64,000 nt of DNA from the NCBI GenBank assembly GCA_044220975.1, contig JBGAPZ010000017.1:1-64000 (forward strand), read 5' to 3'. Position numbers and translations under genes: made by a program. Position 1 is the stretch's first letter; each line of letters begins with the position of its first letter. This document shows positions 33,685 through 42,918 of this stretch, in pieces. Origin of the DNA: SZUA-430 sp044220975. Lineage in GTDB: Bacteria > Pseudomonadota > Alphaproteobacteria > Micropepsales > Micropepsaceae. Under the pieces are notes generated by a model that saw only the letters and a list, made by a program, of their open reading frames with translations, searched no databases and was not told the origin of the DNA.

Positions 33685-34751
33685 CTCGTCAACATCTCTT
33701 CGCTCGTAATCGCGTATTTGCCGTCGAGCCAAGCGACAATCTCCTGCGCCGCAGGATGCGCATGCGCAGCCCACTTCGCCCGCAAACGCTGTGTGCGCTC
33801 ACCAAGATTTCCAAGCCCCGCATCTTGAAGCGATAGAATGTCGTTCTCCAACAGCTTCGCACACTCACCGCCTAGTATGGCGCGCGCTGCAGCTCGAAAC
33901 GACGCCATGTAGCAGTAGCGATCGCCTTGCGCATAACTATCGACGAGCGTGAGCGCCGGGATCAAACTCAAATGCGGCTGGAGCGCCGGATTGATCGCAT
34001 GCGCCGCGACGTGTGGCGCAATCGTGGCCGGCCGTCCGGTGAACCCGCGCAAGTGTAGGAACTGCGACATGCGCGGCCCGTCATTGACCGGATAGTTGTC
34101 CCAGAGAAACGGCTTCCGCCGCAGCTTCCCCTCGACATCCCGCAAATGGCCCGGTGAAAACGCGCGCGCACAAACCTCCTCGCCGGTCCAGAAAACCTCG
34201 ACGCTGGGATCGAGCAAGCGCCCCAAGTCTTCGAGATAGTTCGCAGGCCGCATCCCGAACACGCGGTCGAGCACGGCGTCGTCCGTGTAATAGGACGGAC
34301 ACATAATCAGCCGCGACGCCTTCGTACAGCCGGCTACGAACGCAACGATATTCGCCTGCCGCGCTGCGAGATCCGGAATGTCGCCACGCATGTCGTCGAA
34401 CAAGATCGCTAGATCGTCGAGGCCAAGCGTGTCGAGCTCCACGATGCGTGCGGCAAGCGCGGCCCGCGCATCATCGTCGAAGTGGCGATAAATCTCGAAC
34501 GGACTCAACCCCACGCCAAACCGCACGCCCGCCGCGCGGCAAGCGGCAGCGAACGCGGCCAGCGCCTCATGCGTTGCCTGTGGGTGCGGCTCCCGCCACC
34601 GCCGGCGCAAGAATGCATCAGCCTTCGGCGCATAGATGAAGAAGCGATAGCCGTGCCCGGCCAATGCCTGGATCACGCTCGTCCGATCCGCCCAGCTCCA
34701 CGGCGCGCCGAAATAGCCTTCGATGATGCCGAGTTCGGGTGCGTTGCTCAT
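33681..34751 (-). CDS. GH84-like beta-N-acetylglucosaminidase domain protein
   Basis: A 356-residue TIM-barrel protein of the O-GlcNAcase/hyaluronidase family GH84. LGIIEGYFGAPWSWADR, FFIYAPKADAFLRRRWREPH and LAILFDDMRGDI are diagnostic; the DD pair in LFDDM corresponds to the two catalytic aspartates of the substrate-assisted mechanism. No signal peptide and no accessory domains, so it is probably cytosolic. It would release GlcNAc from a glycan or glycoprotein. ATG 34751 is chosen. Convergent with NrsF by 4 bp. Confidence 0.88.
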   Translation of the reverse strand: MSNAPELGIIEGYFGAPWSWADRTSVIQALAGHGYRFFIYAPKADAFLRRRWREPHPQATHEALAAFAAACRAAGVRFGVGLSPFEIYRHFDDDARAALAARIVELDTLGLDDLAILFDDMRGDIPDLAARQANIVAFVAGCTKASRLIMCPSYYTDDAVLDRVFGMRPANYLEDLGRLLDPSVEVFWTGEEVCARAFSPGHLRDVEGKLRRKPFLWDNYPVNDGPRMSQFLHLRGFTGRPATIAPHVAAHAINPALQPHLSLIPALTLVDSYAQGDRYCYMASFRAAARAILGGECAKLLENDILSLQDAGLGNLGERTQRLRAKWAAHAHPAAQEIVAWLDGKYAITSEEMLTS

Positions 34752-34827
34752 GCTGCCGAACCTAACAGCCGCTTGTGGCGCGGACAATTTCGGTTACGCT
34801 CGCCCCAAAGATATTGGGAGAAATGTC

Positions 34828-36438
34828 ATGGGTGTCTGGAACTACGGCGATATCATAGATGCCGTGGCCAAGGTGGTGCCTGCCGGCGCGCCGGCGCTGA
34901 TCCATGCGGACAAAACCACGACCTGGCTCGAATTCCATGGCCGCACGAACGCGCTGGCTCGCGGTTTGATCCAAGCCGGCCACCAGCCCGACGATAAGCT
35001 CGCGATTCTGATCCGCAACCGCCCCGAATACATGGAAGCCACGATCGCCGCCTTCAAAGGCCGCTTCGTCCACGTCAACGTGAACTACCGCTACAAGGCT
35101 GAGGAGTTGCACTACATCTTCGATAACTCCGATGCCCGTGTCGTCGTCTACGGCAGCGAATTCGCCCCGATCATCGCCTCCATCCGTGACCGCCTGCCCG
35201 GCGTGAAGACATGGCTGCAGGTCGACGTCGACGACACGCCGCGGCCCGTTTTCGCACAAGACTACGAGGCGTTCGTGACTGCCCACGGCAGTGGCGACCT
35301 CGAAATCAAGCGCTCCCCGGATGATCTCTTCTTCCTCTACACCGGCGGCACCACCGGCATGCCCAAGGGCGTGATGTGGCGCCATCACGACCTGCGCGCG
35401 GCGCAGATGAACCCCGCGCTGATGCCGGTCGTTCCGACGACACTTGCCGAGCACGTGGCAATCGTGCGCGCCGCACCGGCGGCCAGCCGCTTCATTCCTG
35501 TCTGCCCGCAAATGCATGGCACCGGGCTTCTAACCTCTTTCGGCGCGCTCATGGGCGGCGGCTGCGTGATCACGCTGGACTCGGCGACGTTCGATCCGGT
35601 GGAACTGTGGGAGGTCTCTGCCAAGCGCAAGGCATCGCAGATGGCGATCGTCGGCGACGCCTTCGCCAAACCGATGCTGCGCGCGCTCGACGAAAATCCC
35701 GGCCGCTGGGACCTGTCCTCCCTTCTGATGATCGTCTCGTCGGGCACGATGTGGTCGCGCGAGGTCAAGCACGGTCTCGTCGCGCACATGCCGCAGGTGA
35801 CGCTGCTCGACTCGTTCGGCTCGTCCGAAGCCGTCGGCTTTGCCATGTCGGCAACGACGAAAGACGGCGAAGCGCAGACCGCGAAGTTCACGCTGGGCGC
35901 CGACGTCGCGGTCTTCACGGCTGACCACAAGCCCGTGACCGTCGGTTCGAACGAGCCGGGCTTCATCGCCCGGGGCGGCAACATCCCCGTCGGCTACTGG
36001 AAGGACGAGGCGAAAACCGCCAAGACGTTCTTCGTGATCGACGGCCAACGCTGGTCGATCCCCGGCGACTACTGCCTCGTCAATGCCGACGGATCGATCA
36101 CGTTGTTAGGCCGCGGCAGCGCCTGCATCAACACGGCGGGCGAAAAGGTCTATCCGGAAGAGGTTGAGGAGACACTGAAGCTCCACGACACCGTCGAGGA
36201 CGCTCTCGTCGTCGGCGTGCCGGACGACAAGTGGGGCAACGCCGTCACCGCCGTCGTCGAACTGGCGCCCAGCGCGCGCTTCGACGAAGTTGCGTTGCGT
36301 ACGCACGTCCGCGAGCACCTCGCAGGCTACAAGACGCCCAAGCGCATCCTCGTCGTGCCGCAGATGTTTCGCGCCCCGAACGGCAAAGCCGACTACAAAG
36401 CGGCGACCGATTTCGCGCGCTCCAATCTGGGCCTCTGA
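34828..36438 (+). CDS. AMP-binding acyl-CoA synthetase
   Basis: A 536-residue ANL-superfamily enzyme activating a fatty or other carboxylic acid to acyl-CoA. The P-loop is YTGGTTGMPKGVMW; DSFGSSEAVGF is the A5 adenine-binding region, VNADGSITLLGRG the A7/A8 hinge and NGKADYKA the C-terminal lysine. All motifs are intact. GGGAGA precedes ATG 34828. It is followed after 3 bases by an acyl-CoA dehydrogenase, forming a two-step acid activation/oxidation operon. Confidence 0.95.
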   Translation: MGVWNYGDIIDAVAKVVPAGAPALIHADKTTTWLEFHGRTNALARGLIQAGHQPDDKLAILIRNRPEYMEATIAAFKGRFVHVNVNYRYKAEELHYIFDNSDARVVVYGSEFAPIIASIRDRLPGVKTWLQVDVDDTPRPVFAQDYEAFVTAHGSGDLEIKRSPDDLFFLYTGGTTGMPKGVMWRHHDLRAAQMNPALMPVVPTTLAEHVAIVRAAPAASRFIPVCPQMHGTGLLTSFGALMGGGCVITLDSATFDPVELWEVSAKRKASQMAIVGDAFAKPMLRALDENPGRWDLSSLLMIVSSGTMWSREVKHGLVAHMPQVTLLDSFGSSEAVGFAMSATTKDGEAQTAKFTLGADVAVFTADHKPVTVGSNEPGFIARGGNIPVGYWKDEAKTAKTFFVIDGQRWSIPGDYCLVNADGSITLLGRGSACINTAGEKVYPEEVEETLKLHDTVEDALVVGVPDDKWGNAVTAVVELAPSARFDEVALRTHVREHLAGYKTPKRILVVPQMFRAPNGKADYKAATDFARSNLGL

Positions 36439-36441
36439 CCT

Positions 36442-37554
36442 ATGCACGAGATCGTTGAAGCAGCTTCCCGCTTTGCCACAACGCACGTCGCACCCAACGC
36501 CGCCAAATGGGCGCGCGAAGGACGCATGCAGGTCGATGCCCTCAAAGCCGCGGCCGCGCAAGGACTTCTTTCCTTCCAAGCGCCGCACGCCTGGGGCGGC
36601 CTTGAAATCGGCTTTGCGGACAAGCTGAAGCTGCTCGAAACACTTGCCCGCCACTCCTATGACTTCGCCTTCAGTCTCACAAACACAGCCGGTTGTGCCG
36701 CAAACATTGCAGCGACGATGCCGCGCGCGGTCGCCGAACGCTATGTCCCGGCGATGCTGAAAGGCGAACGCTTCGGCGGCAGCGCCTTGAGCGAACCCAA
36801 CGCCGGCAGCGATTTCGCGGGCATCAAGACTCGCGCGGTGAAAGACGGCGACGGATGGCGGCTCACCGGCGAAAAAGGCTGGATCACGAACGCAGCCTTC
36901 GGCGATGTCTTTGTCACATACGCCCAAACCGACCCCGCGCAAGGCTGGCGCGGCATCGGCTGCTTCCTCGTCGACGGCACACGCGAAGGCTTTAGCCGCG
37001 TCGCCGCCGAGCAGCTCGCCGGTGGGGGCGTCATCGGCGCAGGCGGCTTTTGCTTGAAAAACTACCGCGTCGCTGCGGACGAAGTCGTCGCCCCACCCGG
37101 TCAGGCGTTCCGCCGCGCGATGGCCAGCGTCAACCAAGCCCGCACCTACGTCGCCGCCATGTGCGTCGCCATGGTCGATGCATGCCTCGACACGGCGATC
37201 GCTTACGGCAGATCGCGAGAGGCGTTCGGAAGCCCGCTCGCGACAAAGCAAGGATGGCGCTGGATGGCCGCCGACATCGCAACCGACGCCGAAGCCGCCC
37301 GTCAACTTGTGGCGTCAGCTGCAGTCAAGATCATCGCCAACGAAGACGCCGCACTCGCCTCGGCCCACGCAAAAAAATTCGCAACGCGCATGGCGGTTCA
37401 ACGCATCTCGGACGCTTGTCAACTGATGGGTGCCGCGGGCTTGCGCGAGGAATATCCGTTCCTCCGCCACCTCGCCTCGGCGCGCGTAGCGAGCTACACG
37501 GACGGCTCCACCGAAATGCAGAACGAACGGATAGCGGCGATCCTGCTCGGCTAA
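36442..37554 (+). CDS. Acyl-CoA dehydrogenase family protein
   Basis: A 370-residue FAD enzyme with the three-part fold: SALSEPNAGSDFAGIKTRAV and GEKGWITNAAFGDVFVTYAQ are FAD/substrate motifs, and the C-terminal QLMGAAGLREEYPFLRHLAS block is typical. At the usual catalytic-base position the sequence is SYTDGSTEMQNER, so the base would be Asp (D354) rather than the Glu of medium-chain enzymes. The substrate is probably a CoA thioester made by the preceding ligase. Confidence 0.92.
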   Translation: MHEIVEAASRFATTHVAPNAAKWAREGRMQVDALKAAAAQGLLSFQAPHAWGGLEIGFADKLKLLETLARHSYDFAFSLTNTAGCAANIAATMPRAVAERYVPAMLKGERFGGSALSEPNAGSDFAGIKTRAVKDGDGWRLTGEKGWITNAAFGDVFVTYAQTDPAQGWRGIGCFLVDGTREGFSRVAAEQLAGGGVIGAGGFCLKNYRVAADEVVAPPGQAFRRAMASVNQARTYVAAMCVAMVDACLDTAIAYGRSREAFGSPLATKQGWRWMAADIATDAEAARQLVASAAVKIIANEDAALASAHAKKFATRMAVQRISDACQLMGAAGLREEYPFLRHLASARVASYTDGSTEMQNERIAAILLG

Positions 37555-37647
37555 AAGCGAACCCGATCCGGCCGCCGGCGTGATTGGCCCCCACCCAAAG
37601 AGCAGCCGAAAGTCTCGCCAAACGCCGCATCGTTGGCAAGCGGTTCC

Positions 37648-38067
37648 CTACTCCTTCGGCCCGTACTGGTCGGCCAAATACGCCTCGGCGCCTTCAACAT
37701 TGGGGACCCAATGATGACGGCTCACCCCGAAAAGCGAGCGCACGGGCTTGGTAAACCCCGGATCGGCGAAAGCCCCAACGGCGATGCCGACAGTATTGGG
37801 GTCGAGCGAAAGGTCCCAAAAAACGGACGAGCCGCACTTCGGGCAAAAATGAAATGTCATCCGCCCGCCTCGCTCCGTAGCGCGCGTGAACGTCTTCGTC
37901 TCACCTTCCACCGCGATCATCTGAGAGCGATCGAAGTTCGCGTTGTCGCTGAACACGCTGCCCGTGCGCCGCTGACACTGGAAGCAGTGGCAGACGGCGA
38001 CGCGCTGAGGCTCGCCCCGAACCTTCACGCGCAAACTTCCGCAGCAGCAAATCGCGGTCCGTTCCAT
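37648..38067 (-). CDS. GFA/CENP-V family zinc protein
   Basis: A 139-residue GFA-fold protein with CCCGSLRV, CHCFQCQRRTGS and FCPKCGSSVFW as zinc-binding segments, and GSVF followed by Phe-rich strands as in other members. Enzymatic activity is unproven for most of this family. It starts 8 bp after the MFS gene on the same strand and may be co-transcribed with it. Confidence 0.9.
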   Translation of the reverse strand: MERTAICCCGSLRVKVRGEPQRVAVCHCFQCQRRTGSVFSDNANFDRSQMIAVEGETKTFTRATERGGRMTFHFCPKCGSSVFWDLSLDPNTVGIAVGAFADPGFTKPVRSLFGVSRHHWVPNVEGAEAYLADQYGPKE

Positions 38068-38075
38068 GGGAACTC

Positions 38076-39320
38076 CTACTCCGGCTTTAGGTCGCCCAGT
38101 CTATCGACCTTGCGCAACGCGGGAAACCAGTATGCCCAAAGGCCCACGACGGCGAGCGTTCCAACTCCGCCCACGACAACCGCGCGAATCGTTCCCCACC
38201 ACGCCGCCGTCAAACCGGACTCGAACTCCCCAAGCTCATTCGACGCCCCGATAAAGAGCATGTTCACGGCGCTCACCCGCCCGCGCATGTGATCGGGTGT
38301 GATCAGCGTTGTGAGCGAATGCCGCACGTTCACCGACACCATGTCCGCCGCCCCAAGTATGGCCAACATTGCGAGCGACAAATAGAAATTCTCCGACAAC
38401 CCGAACACGATGGTGGCAACGCCGAAAATCGCGACACAGCCGAACATCTTGAGCCCCGCGTGCCGGCCAATGGGCATCGCCGTCAATACCACCGACATGA
38501 CCGCCGCCCCGATCGCAGGCCCCGCTTTCAAGATGCCGAACCCGAGCGCGCCCACATGAAGCACATTGTTCGCAAAGAACGGCAGCAAAGCGGTCGCACC
38601 GCCGAGCAGGACCGCGAAGAGATCGAGCGAGATCGCGCCGAATATTTCCCGCCGCCGCCGCACGAAGACGACGCCTTCGCGCACGCGCTCGAAGAGCGAA
38701 CCGCCGGTCTCCAAACGAGGCCGCACGTTTGCATTGATCGCATACATGACCGCCGCACTCGAAACGAACAAGCCAAACGAAATCGCGTACGCGGCGCTCG
38801 CGCCAAGCGTCAGAATCGCGCCGCCTAGCGCGGGCCCCGAGATCACAGCCACCTGAAAGACGGTCGAGGACACCGAAATGGCGCGCGGCAATTCTTGGAC
38901 GGAAACGATTTGCGGCAGGAACGATTGCGACGCCGGCGCCGAGAATGCGCGCGCCGCGCCGAACACAAGAAGCGTCGCGAAATATGGCCATGTATCCGTT
39001 ACGCCGCCCACGGTCAGAGCTATAAAGATGAGCGAGCACAAGGCTTCGACCGCGTAGCTCGCCGCCAGGATACGCCGCCGCTCGAACCGGTCCGCAACAT
39101 CGCCCGCATACAAAGTGAGCGCAAACATCGGCACGAATTGCGCGAGGCCTACGAGGCCCAACGCGAACGGATCGTTCGTTAGCTTGAAGATGTGCCAGGC
39201 GACCGCCGTTGCTTGCACCTGCATGGCAACGCTGCCCGCAAACCGCGAGGCGAGAAAGAGCTTGAGATTGCGCGTGAAAATGGTTCGAACCCGATTACTT
39301 CGTCTTGAGCGAGGCGGCAA
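38076..39320 (-). CDS. MFS transporter (EntS/TsgA-like drug or metabolite exporter)
   Basis: A 414-residue protein with 11-12 membrane helices. The first loop GDVADRFERRRIL is the MFS motif A; RVSAVNMLFIGASNELGEFE matches the transmembrane-secretion-effector branch that includes EntS. Substrate unknown. No ATG is available near the N-terminus; TTG 39320 is the only standard-type start upstream of the first helix and overlaps the preceding gene by 26 bp. Confidence 0.88.
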   Translation of the reverse strand: MPPRSRRSNRVRTIFTRNLKLFLASRFAGSVAMQVQATAVAWHIFKLTNDPFALGLVGLAQFVPMFALTLYAGDVADRFERRRILAASYAVEALCSLIFIALTVGGVTDTWPYFATLLVFGAARAFSAPASQSFLPQIVSVQELPRAISVSSTVFQVAVISGPALGGAILTLGASAAYAISFGLFVSSAAVMYAINANVRPRLETGGSLFERVREGVVFVRRRREIFGAISLDLFAVLLGGATALLPFFANNVLHVGALGFGILKAGPAIGAAVMSVVLTAMPIGRHAGLKMFGCVAIFGVATIVFGLSENFYLSLAMLAILGAADMVSVNVRHSLTTLITPDHMRGRVSAVNMLFIGASNELGEFESGLTAAWWGTIRAVVVGGVGTLAVVGLWAYWFPALRKVDRLGDLKPE

Positions 39321-39513
39321 AGGCTCGAATGGCCGCGGTGATCACAACGGCGACAGCAAGCACGGCGATCACGACCCAAGATCCAAAGTCGAACCGCTTG
39401 CCCTCTTCAAGATAGCGCGCCAATCCGAACCCGAGGAGCGACACGACGACGAACACGGCGCCGATCCTCAGCGTTTGGAAAAACTTTCCGCGCGGCGTTT
39501 TGGGCGTGGTCAT
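39295..39513 (-). CDS. Small two-helix membrane protein
   Basis: A 72-residue protein with two membrane helices (about 15-33 and 44-63), starting MTTPKTPRGKFFQTL. Family not recognised. It begins at the stop of the preceding membrane-protein gene (overlapping TGA/ATG junction) and overlaps the MFS gene, so all three are probably co-transcribed. Confidence 0.7.
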   Translation of the reverse strand: MTTPKTPRGKFFQTLRIGAVFVVVSLLGFGLARYLEEGKRFDFGSWVVIAVLAVAVVITAAIRAFAASLKTK

Positions 39514-39987
39514 TCAGGCTGCACGCGGCCGGGTGAGGACCGCAAACACAAGGCCCGCGAGTAAGCCAACCATCATCTGCGCGCCAAGTCCCATGCCGCG
39601 TGCACCGAACACGCCGACCGTCCCGACCGTCGCCCGAAGAGCCGTGAAAAGAACGAAGATCGCAACCGCGCCCGCCACCGCGAAAACGATCTCGCGCATA
39701 CCCGTGAACCGGGAAACCAGGCCAGCTGCTAGGAACGCAATCAACAATGCTACGCCCGCGAGCACGCCATATGGCGGCGCGTTAGCGGCGGCGCCAACTT
39801 CCATGTTGATGATGTCATGCCAGATCCAGCCCAGCCGGTCGCCAATTGAAAGCGCGGCCGGTGTCCCACCGTCCGCTTGCGACGCTGCCGAAAGCCACGC
39901 CTCTTGCACGAACAGCGAATGCGCGACGGCGCCCAACACCGCCATCGTCAAAGCTGCAATCAGAAACGCGACAAGTCTGCGCACCAT
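39514..39987 (-). CDS. Four-helix membrane protein of unknown function
   Basis: A 157-residue protein with an N-terminal helix (MVRRLVAFLIAALTMAVLG), an extracytoplasmic loop (about 22-55) and three more helices. No family recognised. ATG 39987 is chosen because GGAG lies 9-10 bases upstream; ATG 40002 is also in frame. First gene of a three-gene set ending in the MFS transporter, and divergent from the sugar dehydrogenase. Confidence 0.7.
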   Translation of the reverse strand: MVRRLVAFLIAALTMAVLGAVAHSLFVQEAWLSAASQADGGTPAALSIGDRLGWIWHDIINMEVGAAANAPPYGVLAGVALLIAFLAAGLVSRFTGMREIVFAVAGAVAIFVLFTALRATVGTVGVFGARGMGLGAQMMVGLLAGLVFAVLTRPRAA

Positions 39988-40073
39988 GGGACCGATCTCC
40001 ATTAGCAAAGCTCGCTTTGCTTATGCCCCGAAATAGGGTCAGATGTCTCTAGGGACATAGGAGCTTTCCGGAA

Positions 40074-41243
40074 ATGCATTTGCGGCCATTGGTATTGAGC
40101 GCGACCATTTTCACCATGGCGCAAGCTACGGCCATCGCGGACGTGCTGCCCGATCCGCTGAATCTGCCGGCGCCAAAGCCGCTGGACGCCCCCGCGGTCG
40201 ACACTGGATACAAGGCGACGGAAGTGGCGAAGGGTCTTGATCATCCCTGGTCGATGGCCTTCCTGCCCGATGGCGCGATTCTGGTGACGGAGCGCGCCGG
40301 CCGCTTGCGCTTGATCAAGAACGGTCAGCTTCAGCCGCAACCCATCGCCGGTGTCCCGCCCGTTCACACCGGAAGCCAAGCTGGTCTGTTCGATGTAGTG
40401 CTGCATCCGAAGTTCGCCGAGAACAGCATCCTCTACCTCACTTACGCACACGGCACCGACGGCGCGAACGCAACCCGCGTCGCGCGCGCCAGGTTCGACG
40501 GCACCGCACTGCAAGATCTGAAGGTCATCTTCGAGGCCAAGCCGTCGAAAGACACGAACAATCACTACGGCGCGCGGATGGCGTTCCTAGCCGATGGCAC
40601 CTTCGCGCTCACGATCGGGGATGGCTTCGAGTACCGCGAGAAGGCGCAAGACGTAAACTCCGATCTCGGCAAAATCGTTCGGTTGAATGATGACGGCAGC
40701 GTGCCGAAGGACAACCCGTTCGTCGGCGCGATCGGCGTCACGAATTTCGATGTCTATACGCTCGGCCACCGCAACGAACAGGGCTTGGCGTTCGATCCGG
40801 TCACCAATCGCCTCTACGAAACCGAACACGGACCGCAGGGTGGCGACGAACTGAACATCATCGACGCCGGCCGCAACTATGGCTGGCCCGTCATCACCTA
40901 TGGAATGGACTACACCGGCGCATATGTCTCGCCGTTCACCGAGCGTCACGGCATGATGCAACCGGTCGCGGTGTGGACGCCGTCGATGGCACCTTCGGGC
41001 CTCGCCATCTATCGCGGCGACAAGTTCCCGCAGTGGAACGGCGACGCGTTCGTCGGCGCCCTCGCACACAAACATCTGCGCCGCGTCGATCTCGACGACC
41101 AAGGTCACGCCCTCGGTGAGCAGAGGCTCTTGACGAAGCTCGACAAGCGCATTCGCGACGTTCGCGTAAGCCCCGACGGCTACCTCTACGTGACGACGGA
41201 CGACGCGTCAGGCAGTGTCTTCAAGATCGAACCGGCGCCTTAG
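40074..41243 (+). CDS. PQQ-dependent sugar (glucose/sorbosone) dehydrogenase family protein
   Basis: A 389-residue exported beta-propeller (signal peptide about 1-22). GLDHPWSMAFLPDGAILVTE, GLFDVVLHPKFAENSILYLT and LGHRNEQGLAFDP, then EHGPQGGDELNIIDAGRNYG, are family hallmarks carrying the catalytic His and calcium/PQQ-contacting residues. It oxidises an aldose-type sugar in the periplasm (Asd/YliI group), assuming PQQ is available; no PQQ biosynthesis genes are in the window. Confidence 0.93.
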   Translation: MHLRPLVLSATIFTMAQATAIADVLPDPLNLPAPKPLDAPAVDTGYKATEVAKGLDHPWSMAFLPDGAILVTERAGRLRLIKNGQLQPQPIAGVPPVHTGSQAGLFDVVLHPKFAENSILYLTYAHGTDGANATRVARARFDGTALQDLKVIFEAKPSKDTNNHYGARMAFLADGTFALTIGDGFEYREKAQDVNSDLGKIVRLNDDGSVPKDNPFVGAIGVTNFDVYTLGHRNEQGLAFDPVTNRLYETEHGPQGGDELNIIDAGRNYGWPVITYGMDYTGAYVSPFTERHGMMQPVAVWTPSMAPSGLAIYRGDKFPQWNGDAFVGALAHKHLRRVDLDDQGHALGEQRLLTKLDKRIRDVRVSPDGYLYVTTDDASGSVFKIEPAP

Positions 41244-42052
41244 CCCGGTTCGTCGTCGAGAGCTCGCCCGCCCAGATACACCACCTTGCGATCGAACTGC
41301 TGCAAGCCCGCAAAGACGCCTTCGATCAGGCGCGCATGCGAGCGCATCGTACTGCCCTTCTGCTCGCCGGCCGACCCGAGGTGCGTCATGGCCGTCACGC
41401 CATTGGACAAATTGTGCCGCCACAGTTCTTTGCGAAAGAACGGCGGTCCGTTGCGCAAACCCCGGATCAACTCCTTGGCGATCGCTTCGTTGATCGACCG
41501 GCCGAATGCACCTTCTGCATAAAGCGCGCTTAGAGCGTTTTCGATCGCGGCATCAGCCATCGCAGCGGAATTGTAGGGCGCCTCGTTTGTCTTCGTGTCG
41601 ACCGCAAGCGCCTCAAACCCGCCACCACCCTTGACCTCGCGCACATAGAGCCCCCCGATGCCGACACCGGACGAGGTCTTGGACGCCAACTTCTTCCAGC
41701 CGTCGCTCGTCAGCACGATGTCCGTGACAAGCTCGCCGAAATCGCTTTTCGTCTGATCGCTCGCGAAATCCTTCGCCTTCAGATGCGGCGCATCGATGAC
41801 GCGAAGTTGCAACGGCGTCGGTTTCACCGGCTCGGCCGGTGTCGGCTGTAACGGACTTCCGGGCACCACGATTCTGGTAGGGCGAACCGGCGACGTGGGC
41901 GAGCCCTGCGGTCGCCCGCGGAGTTCGAATAAGTAGAGCGCAACACGGGCAGCGATGAGCAGCAGAACCAACACCGCGAGCATCCCGAGGACCCAAGGGA
42001 TGTTCTCAGTCGCGCAGCCAAGTACGCCGTTGGAATCGCATGCCGAAGGCAT
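41240..42052 (-). CDS. Membrane-anchored protein of unknown function
   Basis: A 270-residue protein with one N-terminal membrane helix (about 20-42), a Pro-rich linker (about 48-82, with PTPAEPVKPTP) and a C-terminal soluble domain (about 90-270) that I do not recognise; KSDFGELVTDIVLTSDGWKK and REVKGGGGFEALAVD are typical stretches. ATG 42052 is preferred to TTG 42073. Overlaps the convergent sugar dehydrogenase gene by 4 bp and is divergent from the S24 repressor. Confidence 0.7.
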   Translation of the reverse strand: MPSACDSNGVLGCATENIPWVLGMLAVLVLLLIAARVALYLFELRGRPQGSPTSPVRPTRIVVPGSPLQPTPAEPVKPTPLQLRVIDAPHLKAKDFASDQTKSDFGELVTDIVLTSDGWKKLASKTSSGVGIGGLYVREVKGGGGFEALAVDTKTNEAPYNSAAMADAAIENALSALYAEGAFGRSINEAIAKELIRGLRNGPPFFRKELWRHNLSNGVTAMTHLGSAGEQKGSTMRSHARLIEGVFAGLQQFDRKVVYLGGRALDDEPG

Positions 42053-42231
42053 CAAGCCCCACCATTGATGCAAGGCTCAAAGAGCCTCATTCACGCCACC
42101 CACGCAAGCCGCATTTGCGTGAGTTAGCGCCATGGTCTCCGGCAGCGATGGCGGGAAAAGGACGGAATTCAGGCAATCGCGGCGCTTCGCCGCCCGCCGC
42201 GCTAAGCTAGAGGAATCGGGAGGGTCTTCGC

Positions 42232-42918
42232 ATGTCGGGCGTAGGCACACGGATCAAGAAAGCGCGCGAAGCGTTAGGCATGACGCAAGTCATGCTCGCC
42301 AGAGCCGTCGGCGTCTCTCAGCAAGCGGTCATGGAACTCGAGTCCGGCCGTGCCAAAGGAACAAAGCACGGCGCAAAATTCGCTCGTGCCCTAGGCCAAG
42401 ACCCGCTTTGGCTTGAAACCGGCGACGGCCGCATTCGCGAACCAGCCAAGGCAAAACGTCAGGCTCGCGCAGAACCGCAAGAGCCGCTCCCCGAATTGTC
42501 CGACTACGAGCGCATTCCATTGTTCGATTTGCGCTCGGCAAGCGGACGCAATGCGTTGGCCAACACGACAAACGCGATCGGCTTCGAGTTGTTCGCAAGC
42601 GCGTGGCTTCGCCAAATCTCGTCGAGCCCGTTTTCGCAACTGGCAGCCGTCGTTATGTCAGGCGACTCGATGGAACCGACACTCGGCCATGGCGACCGCG
42701 CTCTAGTCGACACCGCCCAACTCAATCTGCGCCGTGAAGGCATCTACATTCTCAAGCTCGACGACACGCTATTGATCCGCCGCGTAACGATGCATCCGGC
42801 GACAAAGCGCGTGACGATCGCAGCAGACAATTCACACTACCAGCCCTACACCGATCTGGACCCTGACGCGCTGGAAACGCTGGGCCGCATCATATGGATC
42901 GGCAAGACGCTGGGCTAA
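42232..42918 (+). CDS. XRE/S24 (LexA-like, cI-type) repressor
   Basis: A 228-residue regulator: N-terminal helix-turn-helix (about 6-62; GMTQVMLARAVGVSQQAVME) and a C-terminal S24 peptidase domain (about 100-225). The Ser of VMSGDSMEPTLGHGD and the Lys of LKLDDTLLIRR form the self-cleavage dyad, so RecA-stimulated autoproteolysis is plausible; an AG/CG cleavage site in the linker is not obvious. GGGAGGG precedes the ATG. No prophage genes surround it. Confidence 0.9.
   Translation: MSGVGTRIKKAREALGMTQVMLARAVGVSQQAVMELESGRAKGTKHGAKFARALGQDPLWLETGDGRIREPAKAKRQARAEPQEPLPELSDYERIPLFDLRSASGRNALANTTNAIGFELFASAWLRQISSSPFSQLAAVVMSGDSMEPTLGHGDRALVDTAQLNLRREGIYILKLDDTLLIRRVTMHPATKRVTIAADNSHYQPYTDLDPDALETLGRIIWIGKTLG

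Noticed and set aside
42232..42918. cI-like S24 repressor as a sign of a prophage.
   Set aside because: No integrase, structural or replication phage genes nearby; chromosomal LexA-like repressors are common.
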